Numbered from the stretch's first letter, positions 24,462 through 35,257 are shown. The stretch is 64,000 nt of DNA from Acanthochromis polyacanthus (GCF_021347895.1 NC_067129.1:30665690-30729689), one strand, 5' to 3'. Numbers and translations: made by a program. Notes: generated by a model from the letters alone, not told the origin.

Positions 24462-25012
24462 TTAACCCTTCATTTATGGGCACCAACAAATATTTTCCTC
24501 ATCTGCAAAAAAATCCAAAAATTCAGCAAAATAATTTCCCCAAATTTCTGAAGATTTGCAAAACCTTCAGGAAGAAAACTCCAATAATTCCTTCAAAGTT
24601 TCAGTTCGAAGTTTAATTTAAAAAAAAATCCCCCAAATTTGGCAAGAAAATTCTTGTAAATATTTTCAAAAAGTGAGTAGAAATCTTCCCCAAAACTCCT
24701 AAAAATATCTAAAGTGATTACATATTTGTCAGTAAAGCTTCTAATATTTTCCTTAAAGAACATTCTCAAAAAACATCAACCAGGACCCGGTGAAATTCGC
24801 TGATTTTGGTTGATTTTTTTGTGAATGTTCTTAAAGAAACTTTTTTTTTAAACATTTCTTTATCCCACCAAAAAATGCTCATAAATTTCCCAAAAATGTT
24901 GAAAATGTGGACATCAGAAGTTTCACTGCGAAAATATTTATTTTTTCCACTTTTTCTAACGTTTAAATGGGTCAGTTTGACCCGCAGGATGACACGAGGG
25001 TTCGAGGGTTAA
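24462..25012. mobile_element. piggyBac-like MITE, copy 3 (inverted), TTAA flanks
   Basis: Opposite in orientation to copies 1 and 2. TTAA lies at 24462-24465 and 25009-25012. The right end contains gtcagtttgacccgcaggat followed by gacacgaggg, matching the left end of copy 1. The body phrases gaacattctcaaaaaacatc and cccaaaaatgttgaaaatgt are complements of those in copy 1. The end carries a small extra duplication of cgaggg. Noncoding. Confidence 0.88.
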
Positions 25013-25071
25013 GGTGCTTGTTGCAGTTATAATTACGGGTAGAATTATCCGTGGTGTCACAGGTGCACAAA

Positions 25072-26266
25072 CACTACCGGTCAAAAGTTTTAGAACACCC
25101 CGATTTTTCCAGTTCTTTATAGAAAATTGTGCATGTTAATGTCTCATTGTACTCTGAAATGGAAGCATAGAACAAACTAGAAAAGCACTCAGAGAGCAGA
25201 CCTCCGCCAAGGATAGAGAGGAAAACAGGAAACCCATGCAGTAAAGGATCATGAGCTGGAATCAAACCTGCGTTTCTGACACAGTTCTGTTTACGAATCA
25301 CCTTCTTAACCAGTTGAGCTATCTGGACACCTCGCTCCAGTTTGTTGGACGACATACTAACCTGTGATGTTTTTGTCATATTTTGGACCACATACTAAAA
25401 CATACTAAAAAATTCAAAGTGATCCAGAATCCAGGATCCTTTCCGGATTGCCACCAAAATTAAATCAGCTCTTCCTCTTAGCATAGTCTACATCCCCTCA
25501 AAATTTCATCTGAATCTGCCCAGGCGTTTTTGAGTTATCTTGCTAACAGACGGACAGACGGACAGACACACAAACACTGGGTGTCACCTAACCTCCTTGG
25601 CGGAGGTAACAAACAAATGAAGTTATCCTCTTTTTCTTATTCTGATGTCTTAGCAATGGTTTTCTTGCTGCAACTCCACCTGTCAAACCTGCAACTCCAA
25701 GTCTTCTCTTCACAGGTCTTACTACGACCACTATGGTGAACAAAACTGTACTCACCGACACCTTGACTTTCTTTATAGTTTCTCTGTAGGAAAGACCTCC
25801 ATTTTTAAGTGTTATGATGGTCTGTCTCTCTTCTATTGTTAATTTTTACCCATTTTTTGCCACACGCTACCTTCTGCAGTACAATACTGTTCTAATAATG
25901 CTGTGGAGGGTATGGTGCCATGGTGTGTTCCAACACTACTTTTATGCTAACTGAGGGGGTTGTAAGTAATTAAGAAAAGTTGGGACACCTGTAGGATTTG
26001 GTAGCACCAACTTTCAAGGTTTGATTAACCCCATTTCTGCACAACAGCTTTAAGTTGTTAACCCATTTCTTGTTCCCTGAAAAAGGCCTTTGTATCGTTC
26101 TGAAATGTACGTTACTTTTCAGTTTTGGGTAACCTTACATTTTGAACCTCTGGCAGTTCATCACTTACCTTTGGACAATTCAAGCTACTTATTGAACTTG
26201 AACTACTGGAATTTAAATAAAAAACTGGAAGAAATTGGGGTGTTCTAAAACTTTTGACTGGTAGTG
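25072..26266. mobile_element. Tc1-like transposon relic, 1.2 kb
   Basis: Terminal inverted repeats of about 40 bp: cactaccggtcaaaagtttt agaacacc at the left and ggtgttctaaaacttttgac tggtagtg at the right. The interior from 25615 to 26220 is decayed Tc1-like sequence without a readable transposase. Positions 25200-25608 are occupied by a separate repeat with its own inverted ends. Outer flanks are AA rather than TA, so the target duplication is not preserved. Confidence 0.85.
25200..25608 (-). mobile_element. Nested repeat with 14-bp inverted ends and a tRNA-like part
   Basis: Bounded by perfect inverted repeats acctccgccaagga (25200-25213) and tccttggcggaggt (25595-25608). Inside, 25238-25335 read on the - strand resembles a tRNA gene head (tagctcaactggttaaga as A-box, ggtttgattcc as B-box). 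25430-25590 is the well-known fish retroposon phrase set (ggatcctttccggattgcc, ttgagttatcttgctaacag, then gacagacg repeats). It is inserted in the Tc1 relic, so it is younger than that. Related, more decayed text lies at 58540-58870. Confidence 0.75.
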
Positions 26267-28348
26267 AACGGTAATAAACACCCACAATGCTCTCTGCTTG
26301 ACAACCTTAAACTGTCTGTAGTCCAAGTCACCACCAGCTTGGGTTACTGTTGTGTTAAACATTAAGATGCTCCACCTGGTGGAACAACCAGGTACTACAG
26401 CCATTGCAATTTTAAAACATTTTCATACCTAAATATATACTTGAAGTGTGCATTGTCTAAGAAAATGGTATCAGCTCAGGACTTGGCAGATATTAAAAAA
26501 GAATTAACTCAGATTGAATTTGGGGCAAAAAACAAAACAAAACTGATCTTTAAATTTTAACCTAAACTTAACTAAACATCAACTCAAAACTAGACTCATG
26601 CCAAATTAACTGTATTCTAATGATGTTCCCAGGTGAAACTTGAGCTCAGGTCTTCTGATTTATGTCTCCACCATCCCCTCCAACCTCCAAATGCCATCTT
26701 TTGTTCCTTTTTATGAGTGCAAAATCAAGGATACACCACTGTTGCACGGTGATAAGTGACCTACTGAGCCTCCTAGACAGTTTTCTACAGTAATGATGTG
26801 ATGATAGCAGACATTTTTGATCCCATCAGTGCAAATATTACAGACGAGGTGGTCTTGGTTGGGAAGCAAACTGTGCAGTGTGCTGCAAGCATCCCTACAG
26901 CCTCAGCATCAGGAAGTCTTTGTTGTTTACAGATCCAAGTCCATCAGAGGTCCCCCGGTGTGCTCGTTTCACAAATTAACATTCTGAGGTGCTTCCCGCT
27001 GTCCTTACACCAAATACAGGAGGATCATTCAAGCCCAGCAATGTCAGACAAATGGAGAGATGGGCTTGATAAAGTGATAGGCACTCTCCCCCTTCTGTCG
27101 CTTTCACTCCGGCAGCAATAATCACCGTGTGCAGGAAGTGGACGGATGGCTTGATAATGCAAGAGAGCAGCGGAGCTTTATCTCCAGCATCTAGGACCAG
27201 AGCTGGGCGGGAGGATGAGCGATGGAGATGGGAGAGGAGCTGGCCATGGAGACGAGGAAGGAGAAGAAGCTGTACTAGAGACAGAAACGGGGAGACAGAT
27301 GGAGGAGGACTGAATTAGAACGAGAGGGATGGGAAGCCAGCGAGCATGTTTTGACAGGCGGCGGTGCTCAGGAGGCGGCCAAGTTCAACATCGACTCAAA
27401 CAAGCACAACATGTTTGCAGTGTAATTTCATGGCATGGGGAAAATATTCATATTAAAATAAAATGAAGCCCCTGTGCTTCTCCGGGAGGCAGCTATGGAT
27501 ACCATAGATAATACCTCTACTGCATTAACGCGCTTCTGTGGGCGGCAGCCAGTGTGAGCGTATCTGTCAACATGGTATAAACACAGACTGATAGCCGGCA
27601 CGGCACATAAAAGACGGCTGGAGTCCCCTTTTGCTCATGAAATATAAATATCCGTTGCTCCCAGAGCAGCATTGAAAGTGCAGAGGATGACTTCTATCTA
27701 GTGTTGCATTGAGGAGGGAGATGAGTCTGAAAACAGGCTAAGAATAGGAATGTGGACATAGGAAGTAAGAGGGGAGACCAGATACAAAACTGAGGGAGAT
27801 AAACAAGGAGAGGGATGGACGGCTGGTAGCTTCAGCCGCTGAGCTGAGAGGAATAGTAATACCCAGGAGGAGGTGACGGGAGGAGACAATTGGTCAGTCC
27901 AGCACTGGATAGATAGACTGAATACATTTTAAAAAGGGATTCCTCTGCTCATATTATTGCAGTCTGCTCTCTGTGTGTTGCCCAACACCTCCTGCACTTT
28001 CCCTTTCCTCTAAAATCTACATTTTGTGATAAAAAAACTGCTCACTGACCAGATTCAAACAGCAACTATGAAAATGTAGCATCATATATTATCTTGATAT
28101 CATGAGAGCTCATCTCTGTATGACATAAAGCTGCTCTTTTTTCATTGTAGCTGATCAAATTACTCATATAACACCAAAGCAATGTGACAAAGCCATTCTC
28201 CTTTAGCTCTACTTGGTGCTTCAGCATCTTTCGGCTCGATGATTTGATTTGCTGGCAAACTTAAAGATAAGATGAGCTAAAACTTGCACGATGTCTCTCA
28301 GAAAACCAAATGACATTGCACAAGAAATTAGAAAAGCAATAAGATGTG
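26267..28348. other. Intron sequence, no gene; GATA-like words near 27060-27190
   Basis: No gene or repeat recognised. Positions 27060-27190 contain several gataa/ttatc words (cttgataaagtgatagg, cttgataatg, ctttatctcc) in otherwise non-repetitive, moderately GC-rich DNA (to about 27400). I can say nothing firmer about function. Confidence 0.35.
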
Positions 28349-28712
28349 CACTACCGGTCAAAAGTTTGGGGTCATCCAGACAATTTCACGTTTTCCATCA
28401 AAACTCACTTTTATCCATGTGCTAACATAACTGCACAAGGGTTTTCTAATCATCAATGAGCCTTTCAACAGCATTAGCTAACACAATGTAGCATTAGAAC
28501 ACAGGAGTGATGGTTGCTGGAAATGTTCCTCTGTACCCCTATGGAGATATTCCATTAAAAATCAGCTGTTTACAGCTAGAATAGTCATTTAACACATTAA
28601 CAATGTCTAGACCAGATTTATCATTCATTTAAAGCTATCTTCATTGAAAACACTGCTTTTCTTTCAAAAATAAGGACATTTCTAAATGACCCCAAACTTA
28701 GGAATGGTGGTG
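28349..28712. mobile_element. Tc1/mariner-type MITE, 364 bp
   Basis: Inverted ends cactaccggtcaaaagtttg and the complement of caaacttaggaatggtggtg. The interior has no transposase. It contains gtgctaacataactgcacaa and cccctatggagatattccat, which recur inverted in the partial copy at 29641-29880. TA follows the right end; the left flank is TG, probably mutated. Confidence 0.85.
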
Positions 28713-28728
28713 TAAGTACCTGTCCTTC

Positions 28729-29007
28729 CTGGGGTCTTTCTGCATGGAGTTTGCATGTTCTCCCTGTGCATGTGTGGGTTTTCTCTGGGTTCTCCGGCTT
28801 CCTCCCACAGTCTAAAAACATGCTGAGGTTAATTGGTTACTCTAAATTGTCTGTGATTGTTTGTCTGTATATGTAGCCCTGTGACAGACTGCTGACCTGT
28901 CCAGGGTGTCCCCTGCCTTTGCCCGAGTCAGCTGGGATAGGCTCCAGCACCCCATGACCCTGATGAGGATAAAGTGGTGTATAGAGAATGAATGGATGGA
29001 TGGATGA
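28729..29007 (+). mobile_element. 5'-truncated SINE, same family as 11981-12344
   Basis: The + strand reads the conserved body (tctttctgcatggagtttgc, atgttctccctgtgcatg, ggcttcctcccacagtc) through to a (ATGG)n tail near 28991-29007. The tRNA-like head is missing. It lies immediately after the MITE at 28349. Opposite orientation to the copy at 11981. Confidence 0.88.
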
Positions 29008-29559
29008 CCATCTTGTCCACTACATTGAAAGATATACTAAGAGGAGAGTTCTTGCATATGAAAGGCGATATATAGATAGATCATATCAAATGTTCTGTTT
29101 TTAAAGCAAATGTACTTTTTAAAAGATTCGTGAAGAATTGAATTGAGAAATCAATTAAACCTCTGCATCTTCAACAAAACTGTAGGTTTACTTTGATAAA
29201 AATTTGGTGTATTTTTCCTCAAAATAGGCCCTCTGGCTCGTGTTCGTGAAGTTTAATTCAACCGGTGGGATGTTTGCAGCAGCTCTGCATCTATAACCAG
29301 CTGAAATCCACACATTTCTGTCCCAGTCTACCACACGACTCCCCCTCTCTTTCCGTTCACTCGGTGTGAGAGGCGTCCTGCTGGGAGTAATATGGTCTGT
29401 TGAATTAGTAACGAAGAGGCTGAGCGATCAGAGGCGACGCTCTGCAACAAACTAAACACATGTACTCCTCACAAACAGCCCTGATGGACTCCTGCAGGAT
29501 CTCAGAGGCAATTCAGGAGACTGAGGCAGGAAAAGGAAACTGCAGGACGATGGAAAGAT

Positions 29560-29636
29560 GTTTTATTCGGATACCAAAATTAATATCCGGATACTGCCAT
29601 AGCGAAAGAATATTCGGATATTCAGGTCCAGCCCTA
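29560..29636. mobile_element. hAT-like fragment
   Basis: The text ttattcggataccaaaatta, tatccggatactgccat, attcggatattcaggtccag, ending in gccctag, is the end of a common fish hAT-like repeat. Only about 77 bp survive. It abuts the truncated MITE at 29641. Confidence 0.55.
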
Positions 29637-29640
29637 GTGG

Positions 29641-29880
29641 TAAATGACTATTCTAGCTGGAAACAGCTGATTTTTAATGGAATATCTCCATAGGGGTACA
29701 GAGGAACATTTCCAGCAACCATCACTCCTCTAATGCTACATTGTGTTAGCTAATGGTGTTGAAAGGCTCACTGATGGTTAGAAAACCCTTGTGCAGTTAT
29801 GTTAGCACATGGAAAAAAGTTTGAGTTTTGATGGAAAACGTGAAATTTTCTGGGTGACCCCAAACTTTTGACTGGTAGTG
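29641..29880. mobile_element. Truncated Tc1/mariner-type MITE, inverted
   Basis: This is the reverse-complement counterpart of 28349-28620. It has the right terminal repeat (gggtgaccccaaacttttga ctggtagtg, followed by TA) but has lost the other end. Similarity to the 28349 copy is high throughout, including a small ttagctaatggtgttgaaag versus aacagcattagctaac difference. Confidence 0.83.
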
Positions 29881-30046
29881 TAGGTCACCTTTAACACATT
29901 TTGAGCAACTTTAACTAACACAGAGAAACTTTAACTAATATAGAGAAACTTTAGCTAACACTGAGCAACCTTAAAGCAACTTTAATAAAAAAGCAACTCC
30001 AACTAATATCAACTTTAACTAATATAGAGCAACTTTAATTCATGTA

Positions 30047-30141
30047 CACTACCGTTCAAAAGTTTGGGGTCACTTAGTAATCTCCTTATTTTTCAAAGAA
30101 AGCAGTTTTTATCAATGACCCCAATCTTTTGACTGGTAGTG
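30047..30141. mobile_element. 95-bp Tc1/mariner-type MITE with TA duplication
   Basis: Left end cactaccgttcaaaagtttg and right end ttgactggtagtg, with TA at 30045-30046 and 30142-30143. It is essentially two terminal repeats of the 28349 family with the interior deleted. Confidence 0.88.
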
Positions 30142-30143
30142 TA

Positions 30144-31243
30144 AATGTAGTAAAAACCACCCTGAAGTGCTTTACAACCACTAGCGAAGAATCCAGAAAC
30201 ACCTGAACTTAAACACTCCTCTTTTTGACCAGAACTAGCAAACCTCAGACTGTTTTTATAAAGTTCAGTGTTAGAAAACAAACAGGACTTACCTTGCGGC
30301 TATGACACCTTGGCGCTGGAAGAATTTTTCAAAGTCGAGCGCTGTTTGTCAAAGCTGACACGCTCAAACACCTGCACAGTCAACATTGATGTAATTATCA
30401 GCTCCGTGGTGTCTTCTATACACCCGTGGCTTCACATTCGGTGCACATGGCGTTGTTATTGTGGTAACTTCCTGCTTGTGCATCATACGTTGGGTGTATT
30501 TACTGTGGGAACTTCAATAAGTTTGGCAGGAGCCATAATGTTATCAGTAATATACACACAAGGCATATCCCCTCCTCGGCTGTGAGCGCGGCACAATGGT
30601 CCGGCCGTTATCTCTAATTAAGAAGTTGACTGAGGCGTGAAGATTAGTCGGGCACAGAGAGAGCAGAGTGTCCGACGTGATCGGCATTACAGATCGGCGT
30701 CGGTCACTCTGGGAAATGGGAGTTATCAAACGGAGCAGGAGGCTGGAGTCTCGGCGTACAGAGAGTTTACGGTGTGTTTGACTCCAGAGTCACACCTTCG
30801 TATCGCCGCTTGTTTCCGTGTCCAATAATCCAATACATCAAGTTGCACCACGCCTCTGAAAGATTAACGCTTTTTATTCGTCTCTGGGAGTTTTACACGT
30901 TTCATGGAACATGAGAGCGTTTAACTCTGGTTTTGTTTAACCTTCTGAACTCTTTTATCTTTGCTCTTGTCTCATTTTTCCTCACTGTAGCGTAATATCC
31001 TGCATCGCTATGGAAACACAACAACCATGACAAATGTGCTGCATGTTGGCCATGTGTAGAATGGTATAATTTCATACCGTAAATCATGAAACGACAATAA
31101 ATAGCTGACTTGCTTTGAATATTTATTGTACACACATTGACCAGTGACCACATGTGTTCCCAATACTGGAGCTCTTTGACTCGGCCTATTTACACTTTTA
31201 CAACATCTGCATACAGATGTTTTAATGTTTTACCATGCTGAAT
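30144..31243. other. Intron sequence; part of a dispersed old repeat
   Basis: 30540-30800 is relatively GC-rich and non-repetitive. 30950-31243 shares ordered phrases (ctatggaaacacaacaacca, ttttaccatgctgaatgta) with 11860-11960, 18540-18780 and 19600-19660. No gene seen. Confidence 0.45.
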
Positions 31244-31327
31244 GTACACCCCCCGTCAAAAGTTTAAGGACACTTTCTCATTCAAATAAAGTAGAACCTG
31301 TCCTACAACTTGTGACAGGGGGTGTAT
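31244..31327. mobile_element. 84-bp palindromic MITE (same family as 18780)
   Basis: Inverted arms caccccccgtcaaaagttta and the complement of cttgtgacagggggtgta around a short centre. The left flank (accatgctgaatgta) matches the left flank of the copy at 18780. This copy serves as the uninterrupted reference for the nested insertion at 31736-32125. Confidence 0.85.
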
Positions 31328-31711
31328 CTACCAAATTTGGTACACATATGCAGCACATCAGGCTGAACAAAAAAGTCAGTGACAGCCACATTCCAAACCC
31401 AACAGGAAGTGAGCTATTTTGCATTGAATGTAAGATTTTGCCCATTTTTCATTTTTTTCTAGAGCGAACTCCTCCTAGGGGGAAACTCAAATTCACCTCA
31501 AATTCGGCCAGTACATACAGGAGGCCTTAATGATCCAAAGTTATTAAAATCTTTATCCAAAGTCAAAGGGTGTGTCCGTGGCGGCCTCTGGAATTTTGAT
31601 CCTTCGCCATGAAATTTCAAATGCTGTGTAAATGCCCTGAACATGCTCCAATCTGCCTGAAACTTTACATGTATGACCAGAGTCTTGCCCTGATCACATC
31701 CATATGATGAA

Positions 31712-32187
31712 ATACACCCCCTGTCAGAAGTTGTACAGCCATGGCCATAAGTTTGGACACAAGTACCATGACGCTTGTGAATCTTAGAAAATACCACAAA
31801 ATTGTCACTTACAATACAGTACACAACTCCTGGGAACTATATTAAGTTTCATATTTAAAAAAAACATCAAACGAGTTTGGTGTCATTTTGTTATTCTTAC
31901 CAAATTCGGTTGTGAAAGTACTGCATTTTTTTGTTATTTTCTTCTAATATTATGTTTTGGGAACAAAGTTGTTCCAATTGTTGGAATTTATTGATAATAT
32001 TATATCCCTTGTTGATTTGTTGACTAATTACACTGGTGCTGTCAAAAAATATTAGTTATGTTCTGTAATAGACATCAAAACAGACATAGGAAGTCATGCT
32101 GTGTCCAAACTTATGGCCATGGCTGTAGGACAGGTTCTACTTTATTTGAATGAGACAGTGTCCTAAAACTTTTGACAGGGGGTGTAT
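31712..32187. mobile_element. Second palindromic MITE, inverted and split by a nested element
   Basis: The left part (atacaccccctgtcagaagttgta) and the right part (taggacaggttctactttat ... gacagggggtgtat) together are the reverse complement of 31244-31327. They are separated by a 390-bp insertion at 31736-32125. The sequence to the right of 32187 (ctgcctacaacttcctcttc) corresponds to the right flank of the copy at 18780, so 31244-32187 as a whole sits at the same kind of site. Confidence 0.83.
31736..32125. mobile_element. Nested Tc1/mariner-type MITE, 390 bp, TA duplication
   Basis: Inverted ends cagccatggccataagtttg gacac and the complement of gtgtccaaacttatggccat ggctg, essentially perfect over 25 bp. 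TA lies at 31734-31735 and 32126-32127. The interior is AT-rich and noncoding. Removing it gives the arrangement seen in the neighbouring MITE copy, which proves it is the younger insertion. Confidence 0.92.
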
Positions 32188-32300
32188 CTGCCTACAACTT
32201 CCTCTTCGGTTTACTGCTTTTAAGCCGTCCTGCATTTATTTACATCATCAAGTAGCTTTTATTTTGTATTATTATTTTCCCTTCGGGGATGAATAAAGTG

Positions 32301-32325
32301 ATTCTATTCTATTCTATTCTATTCT
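32301..32325. repeat. (ATTCT)5 microsatellite at a retroposon tail
   Basis: Five perfect attct units follow cccttcggggatgaataaag, a phrase typical of the 3' end of fish LINEs. Probably the tail of a very short LINE fragment at 32255-32325 on the + strand. Confidence 0.75.
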
Positions 32326-32327
32326 TA

Positions 32328-32897
32328 TAGCCTAGCCGTGCTAGACCCAGCTCTTAGGACACAAGGGTTTAGGGCCGCTCGACAGGGAGGGAGGCAGGCT
32401 AAAAGGTTGTCTTTCAAATCACTCTGCAGCAATTGGGTAGGTATACAACCAATCAGTGCAATGAATAGGCTGACGGAGTTCCTAGAGCGCCGGATTGTGG
32501 CTAAGTCCCATTAGCTTCCCAACCAGCAGAGCCAACTGGTATATTAAGGATTTGCCATATCCCGTCGGCATAAGTCCAAATACGTCTTTCTTCTCAATGA
32601 AACACCTCAGTGCCGTCCTTTGTTTATCTTTCAAGTTGAATTTTAGCTTCAAATCTTTAAGGGCTGTGGCCAAAGCCGAGTCCAAAGATAACTGTTTATT
32701 GTGCGCCGGTTGTTTCTGTCAGAATCGTCGTGCCTCTGTCGTCACTTAGTTACGCCCGCCTTCTGACTCTACACTTCATAGTGATTGGTCCGGCCAGTTT
32801 AAGGAGAATCCAGCCTCGAGCCTTATGGAGGGTAACTAGACCCACCCTGGCAGAGAATTAAATTCGTTGCCGTGGGTTGTCTAGCGCGGCTAGGCTA
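32328..32897 (-). mobile_element. DNA transposon relic with 20-bp inverted ends
   Basis: Left end tagcctagccgtgctagac and right end gtctagcgcggctaggcta are inverted repeats with one mismatch in 19. The element is 570 bp and carries a helicase-like fragment on the - strand (32482-32685). The flanks on both sides contain ctattct, but I cannot fix the target duplication. It is probably an internally deleted copy of a larger autonomous element. Superfamily not determined. Confidence 0.72.
32482..32685 (-). pseudogene. RecQ-like helicase N-terminal fragment inside a transposon relic
   Basis: A 67-codon open frame reading LKFNLKDKQRTALRCFIEKK, then DVFGLMPTGYGKSLIYQLA. This has the layout of a RecQ-type helicase start: a Q-dependent motif 0 (F.LK..Q..AL) followed by the Walker A ATP-binding loop (PTGYGKS). 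It stops 17 residues after the Walker A loop, so the DEAH box and everything beyond are missing and it cannot be an active helicase. It lies wholly within the inverted repeats at 32328-32897. The likeliest reading is the first exon of a helicase gene carried by a larger transposon, or a captured host exon. Confidence 0.75.
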
Positions 32898-33491
32898 CTA
32901 TTCTGAACCTCCTCATCGTCTTTTCTCTGCTCTGAGTGAACATGTATTTATGGGTCAGTCATGCTTTGTCGGTTACAGAATTTAGTTTATTCTTGGTGAA
33001 CTTTTTAAATGACACATGTAGAAGTGATTTTAATAACTTATACTATAATTCTAAGCTTACAATAGCTTGTGTTTCCTTTTGGAACCATTAGAGAATCAGA
33101 AATTTGCTTTTCCAGTTTTTTGCTACCATAATTGGTGTTATTTTGGGAGTTTATTTTCAAGAAAACATGACTCTCAGTTTCACTGGTTGGTTTTGAGGTT
33201 CAGAGAGTTGAGATGTCGAACATTTACTGACAGATAGTGTTTCATAACTTTCCTCTGTAAGATGTAAATACAGAAGTTGTGTGTCTATTCCAGAGTCAGA
33301 AGAAGAAGTTTAGGAGTTTTGTTACCAGGCTGAGTTTCAGTCCAGTTTTATAACACTGATATAGGTCTGCTTAACCCCGGTAATGACTGATATCTTTGCA
33401 GAGCTTCAGCAGTCGTTTTGGTGGGTGTTAGTGTTTAAACAAAGGATTAGGCATTGAGAAGGTAAAAATCTGGGATATTCAAGGTTTAAGG

Positions 33492-34398
33492 CAGGGGTGT
33501 TAAACATGTGGCCTGCAGGCCAAAACTGGCCCTCCAGAGGGTCCAATCCGGCCCGTAGGACGACTTTGTAAAGCGTAAAAATTACGGAGACATGAGACAT
33601 GAACAGCAAATTGTAAATTTGTAAAACTATAAATTTAAAATAATTTCTAGTCAAGTTGTTTTGATCATCAACTAAAATATGAGATTGCTGATTGTTCTTT
33701 TGTGACTTTGTGTCTCATATTTGTAATATTTTGTCTTGTTTTTGTTGTTTTTGTCTGACTTTGTCGTTTGTATCGTTTTGGTTTGCTTTTTTGGCTCGCT
33801 GGTCTTGAGTGTCTACTTTTTGGTCATTTTGTTTCTTGCTTCTGTCTTTTTTTTGTCTCGTTTATGTGGTTTGTCTTATTTTTTTGTTGCTTCGTAGCTT
33901 TTTTGTCAAGTTTTTTGTCCCTTTTTGTTTTTCTCCGTGTCGTTTGTCACATTTTTTGACATTTTGTTTCTCATTTTTGTCAGGTTGTGTCCCCATTTGT
34001 ATTATTTTGTGTTGTTTTTGTTGTTTTTTTTGTCTGACTAGTTGTTTTGATTATAAAGTAAAATCATATATCATTCAGTTCCAGATACTTGTGACTAAAT
34101 GTTGGGTTCCTTTGTAGACACTCTGTGATCTGTAGGTTGTAATGAGTAAATGATAAACTGAGGCAAAATGTTTTTGAAATTGAACTTGTTTTTCTGAGTA
34201 AGTTTCAGTTTGTTCATGATGTTTTATAAAAAGATAGTTGATTAAATGTGAACACTGTCAGAATGTACTTTTTTGCGCTAAAACAAAGGAAACATTAGGA
34301 GTTATTTCTGGGTTGTTATGTTGTGATCTTACTGGTCCGGTCCACTGAAGATGAAATGATTGTGGCTCCTGAACTAAGATGAGTTTGAGGATTAGGGG
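33492..34398. mobile_element. hAT-like nonautonomous element, 0.9 kb
   Basis: The left end caggggtgttaaacatgtgg followed by ggccctccagagggtccaat is a very common fish repeat end. The right end (actggtccggtccactgaag, then gatgagtttgaggattaggg) is its usual inverted partner. The interior 33700-34040 is T-rich with imperfect tttgtctcgttttt words, giving meaningless Phe/Leu-rich open frames. Target duplication not certain. Confidence 0.78.
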
Positions 34399-35257
34399 TA
34401 AGGAGCCAATTCACATCACTGTTTATCAGCTGAATTGTTCTTGAACTATTTTTCCCAGGAAGGTGTAGCACATTTCAAATACAACTGCACAACTCAATTT
34501 GTCCAGCAGTTTATTAGAATTTACATCAGATTTATTCATGAATGCGACTTGCTTCCATCTCCACATCCATCAGTCGTGTTTCAGCTACCAGTGAACTTGT
34601 CATTGCACATAAATGTTAGAATCTAGACGCTTTAATATCTAAGCAGTGCACTTATTGCTCGTTAATGTCACATCACATGAAATAGCAGAACCAAAGCTTA
34701 GTAATCGTACTTGTTTGGATTTGTATGAAGCGGTATTTAAATATGAAGACAGATCCGTAAAGTAACATGTTTACTAAATCCTTCACCCATTTTCAAACTG
34801 CTGCTGTTCAGCTAAATAATCACACAGTCCCTGTTGTTTAATTCATATCTCAAAATAAACAGCAGAGCTACTAGTTGTGTTTCTGCGTGCTGATGACTAG
34901 TCTGGCAAATTTCTGCAGCGACTTCAGACGTCCCACTTTGCATGAAAAATAAACACAAAATATTGGATTTTCTGTTTATTTCAATCATTCACAAGTTATG
35001 GTTGGTAGCCGCAACTGTACTTTCAGATAATATCTATAATCTAGAAGAATTATTTTTGTAAATAATGGAAGATCTGACTTTAAAAATAGTAAAAAGATCG
35101 AGCATGTGTGTTTGGACCTTATATGTTCTCAGTCTCAGAGGGTTAGACAGAGGTTTGTGTCGGTTTTCAGGCTCCTGCTGGTGTTTTAAGGAGAATAAGT
35201 ATTTAAATAAGCACTGAACCTCAAACTAAATGGATATCTTTGTCGATTTGTCCGCAG
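34399..35257. other. Intron sequence before exon B
   Basis: AT-rich, non-repetitive by eye, with the branch-point and acceptor region of exon B at its right end. No other feature recognised. Confidence 0.4.

Larger units (their letters stand above)
21623..35257 (+). other. sgcd intron between exons A and B
   Basis: A GT-AG intron of 13,635 bp, phase 0, starting gtaagt and ending ccgcag. It is packed with DNA-transposon relics, especially MITEs with Tc1/mariner-like ends, described one by one below. Confidence 0.93.

Noticed and set aside
26798..27121. 107-codon + strand frame
   Set aside because: No family resemblance; ends in ordinary intron DNA without splice context.
33768..34117. Overlapping Phe/Cys/Leu-rich frames resembling membrane proteins
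   Set aside because: They are the T-rich tttgtc interior of a hAT-like repeat.
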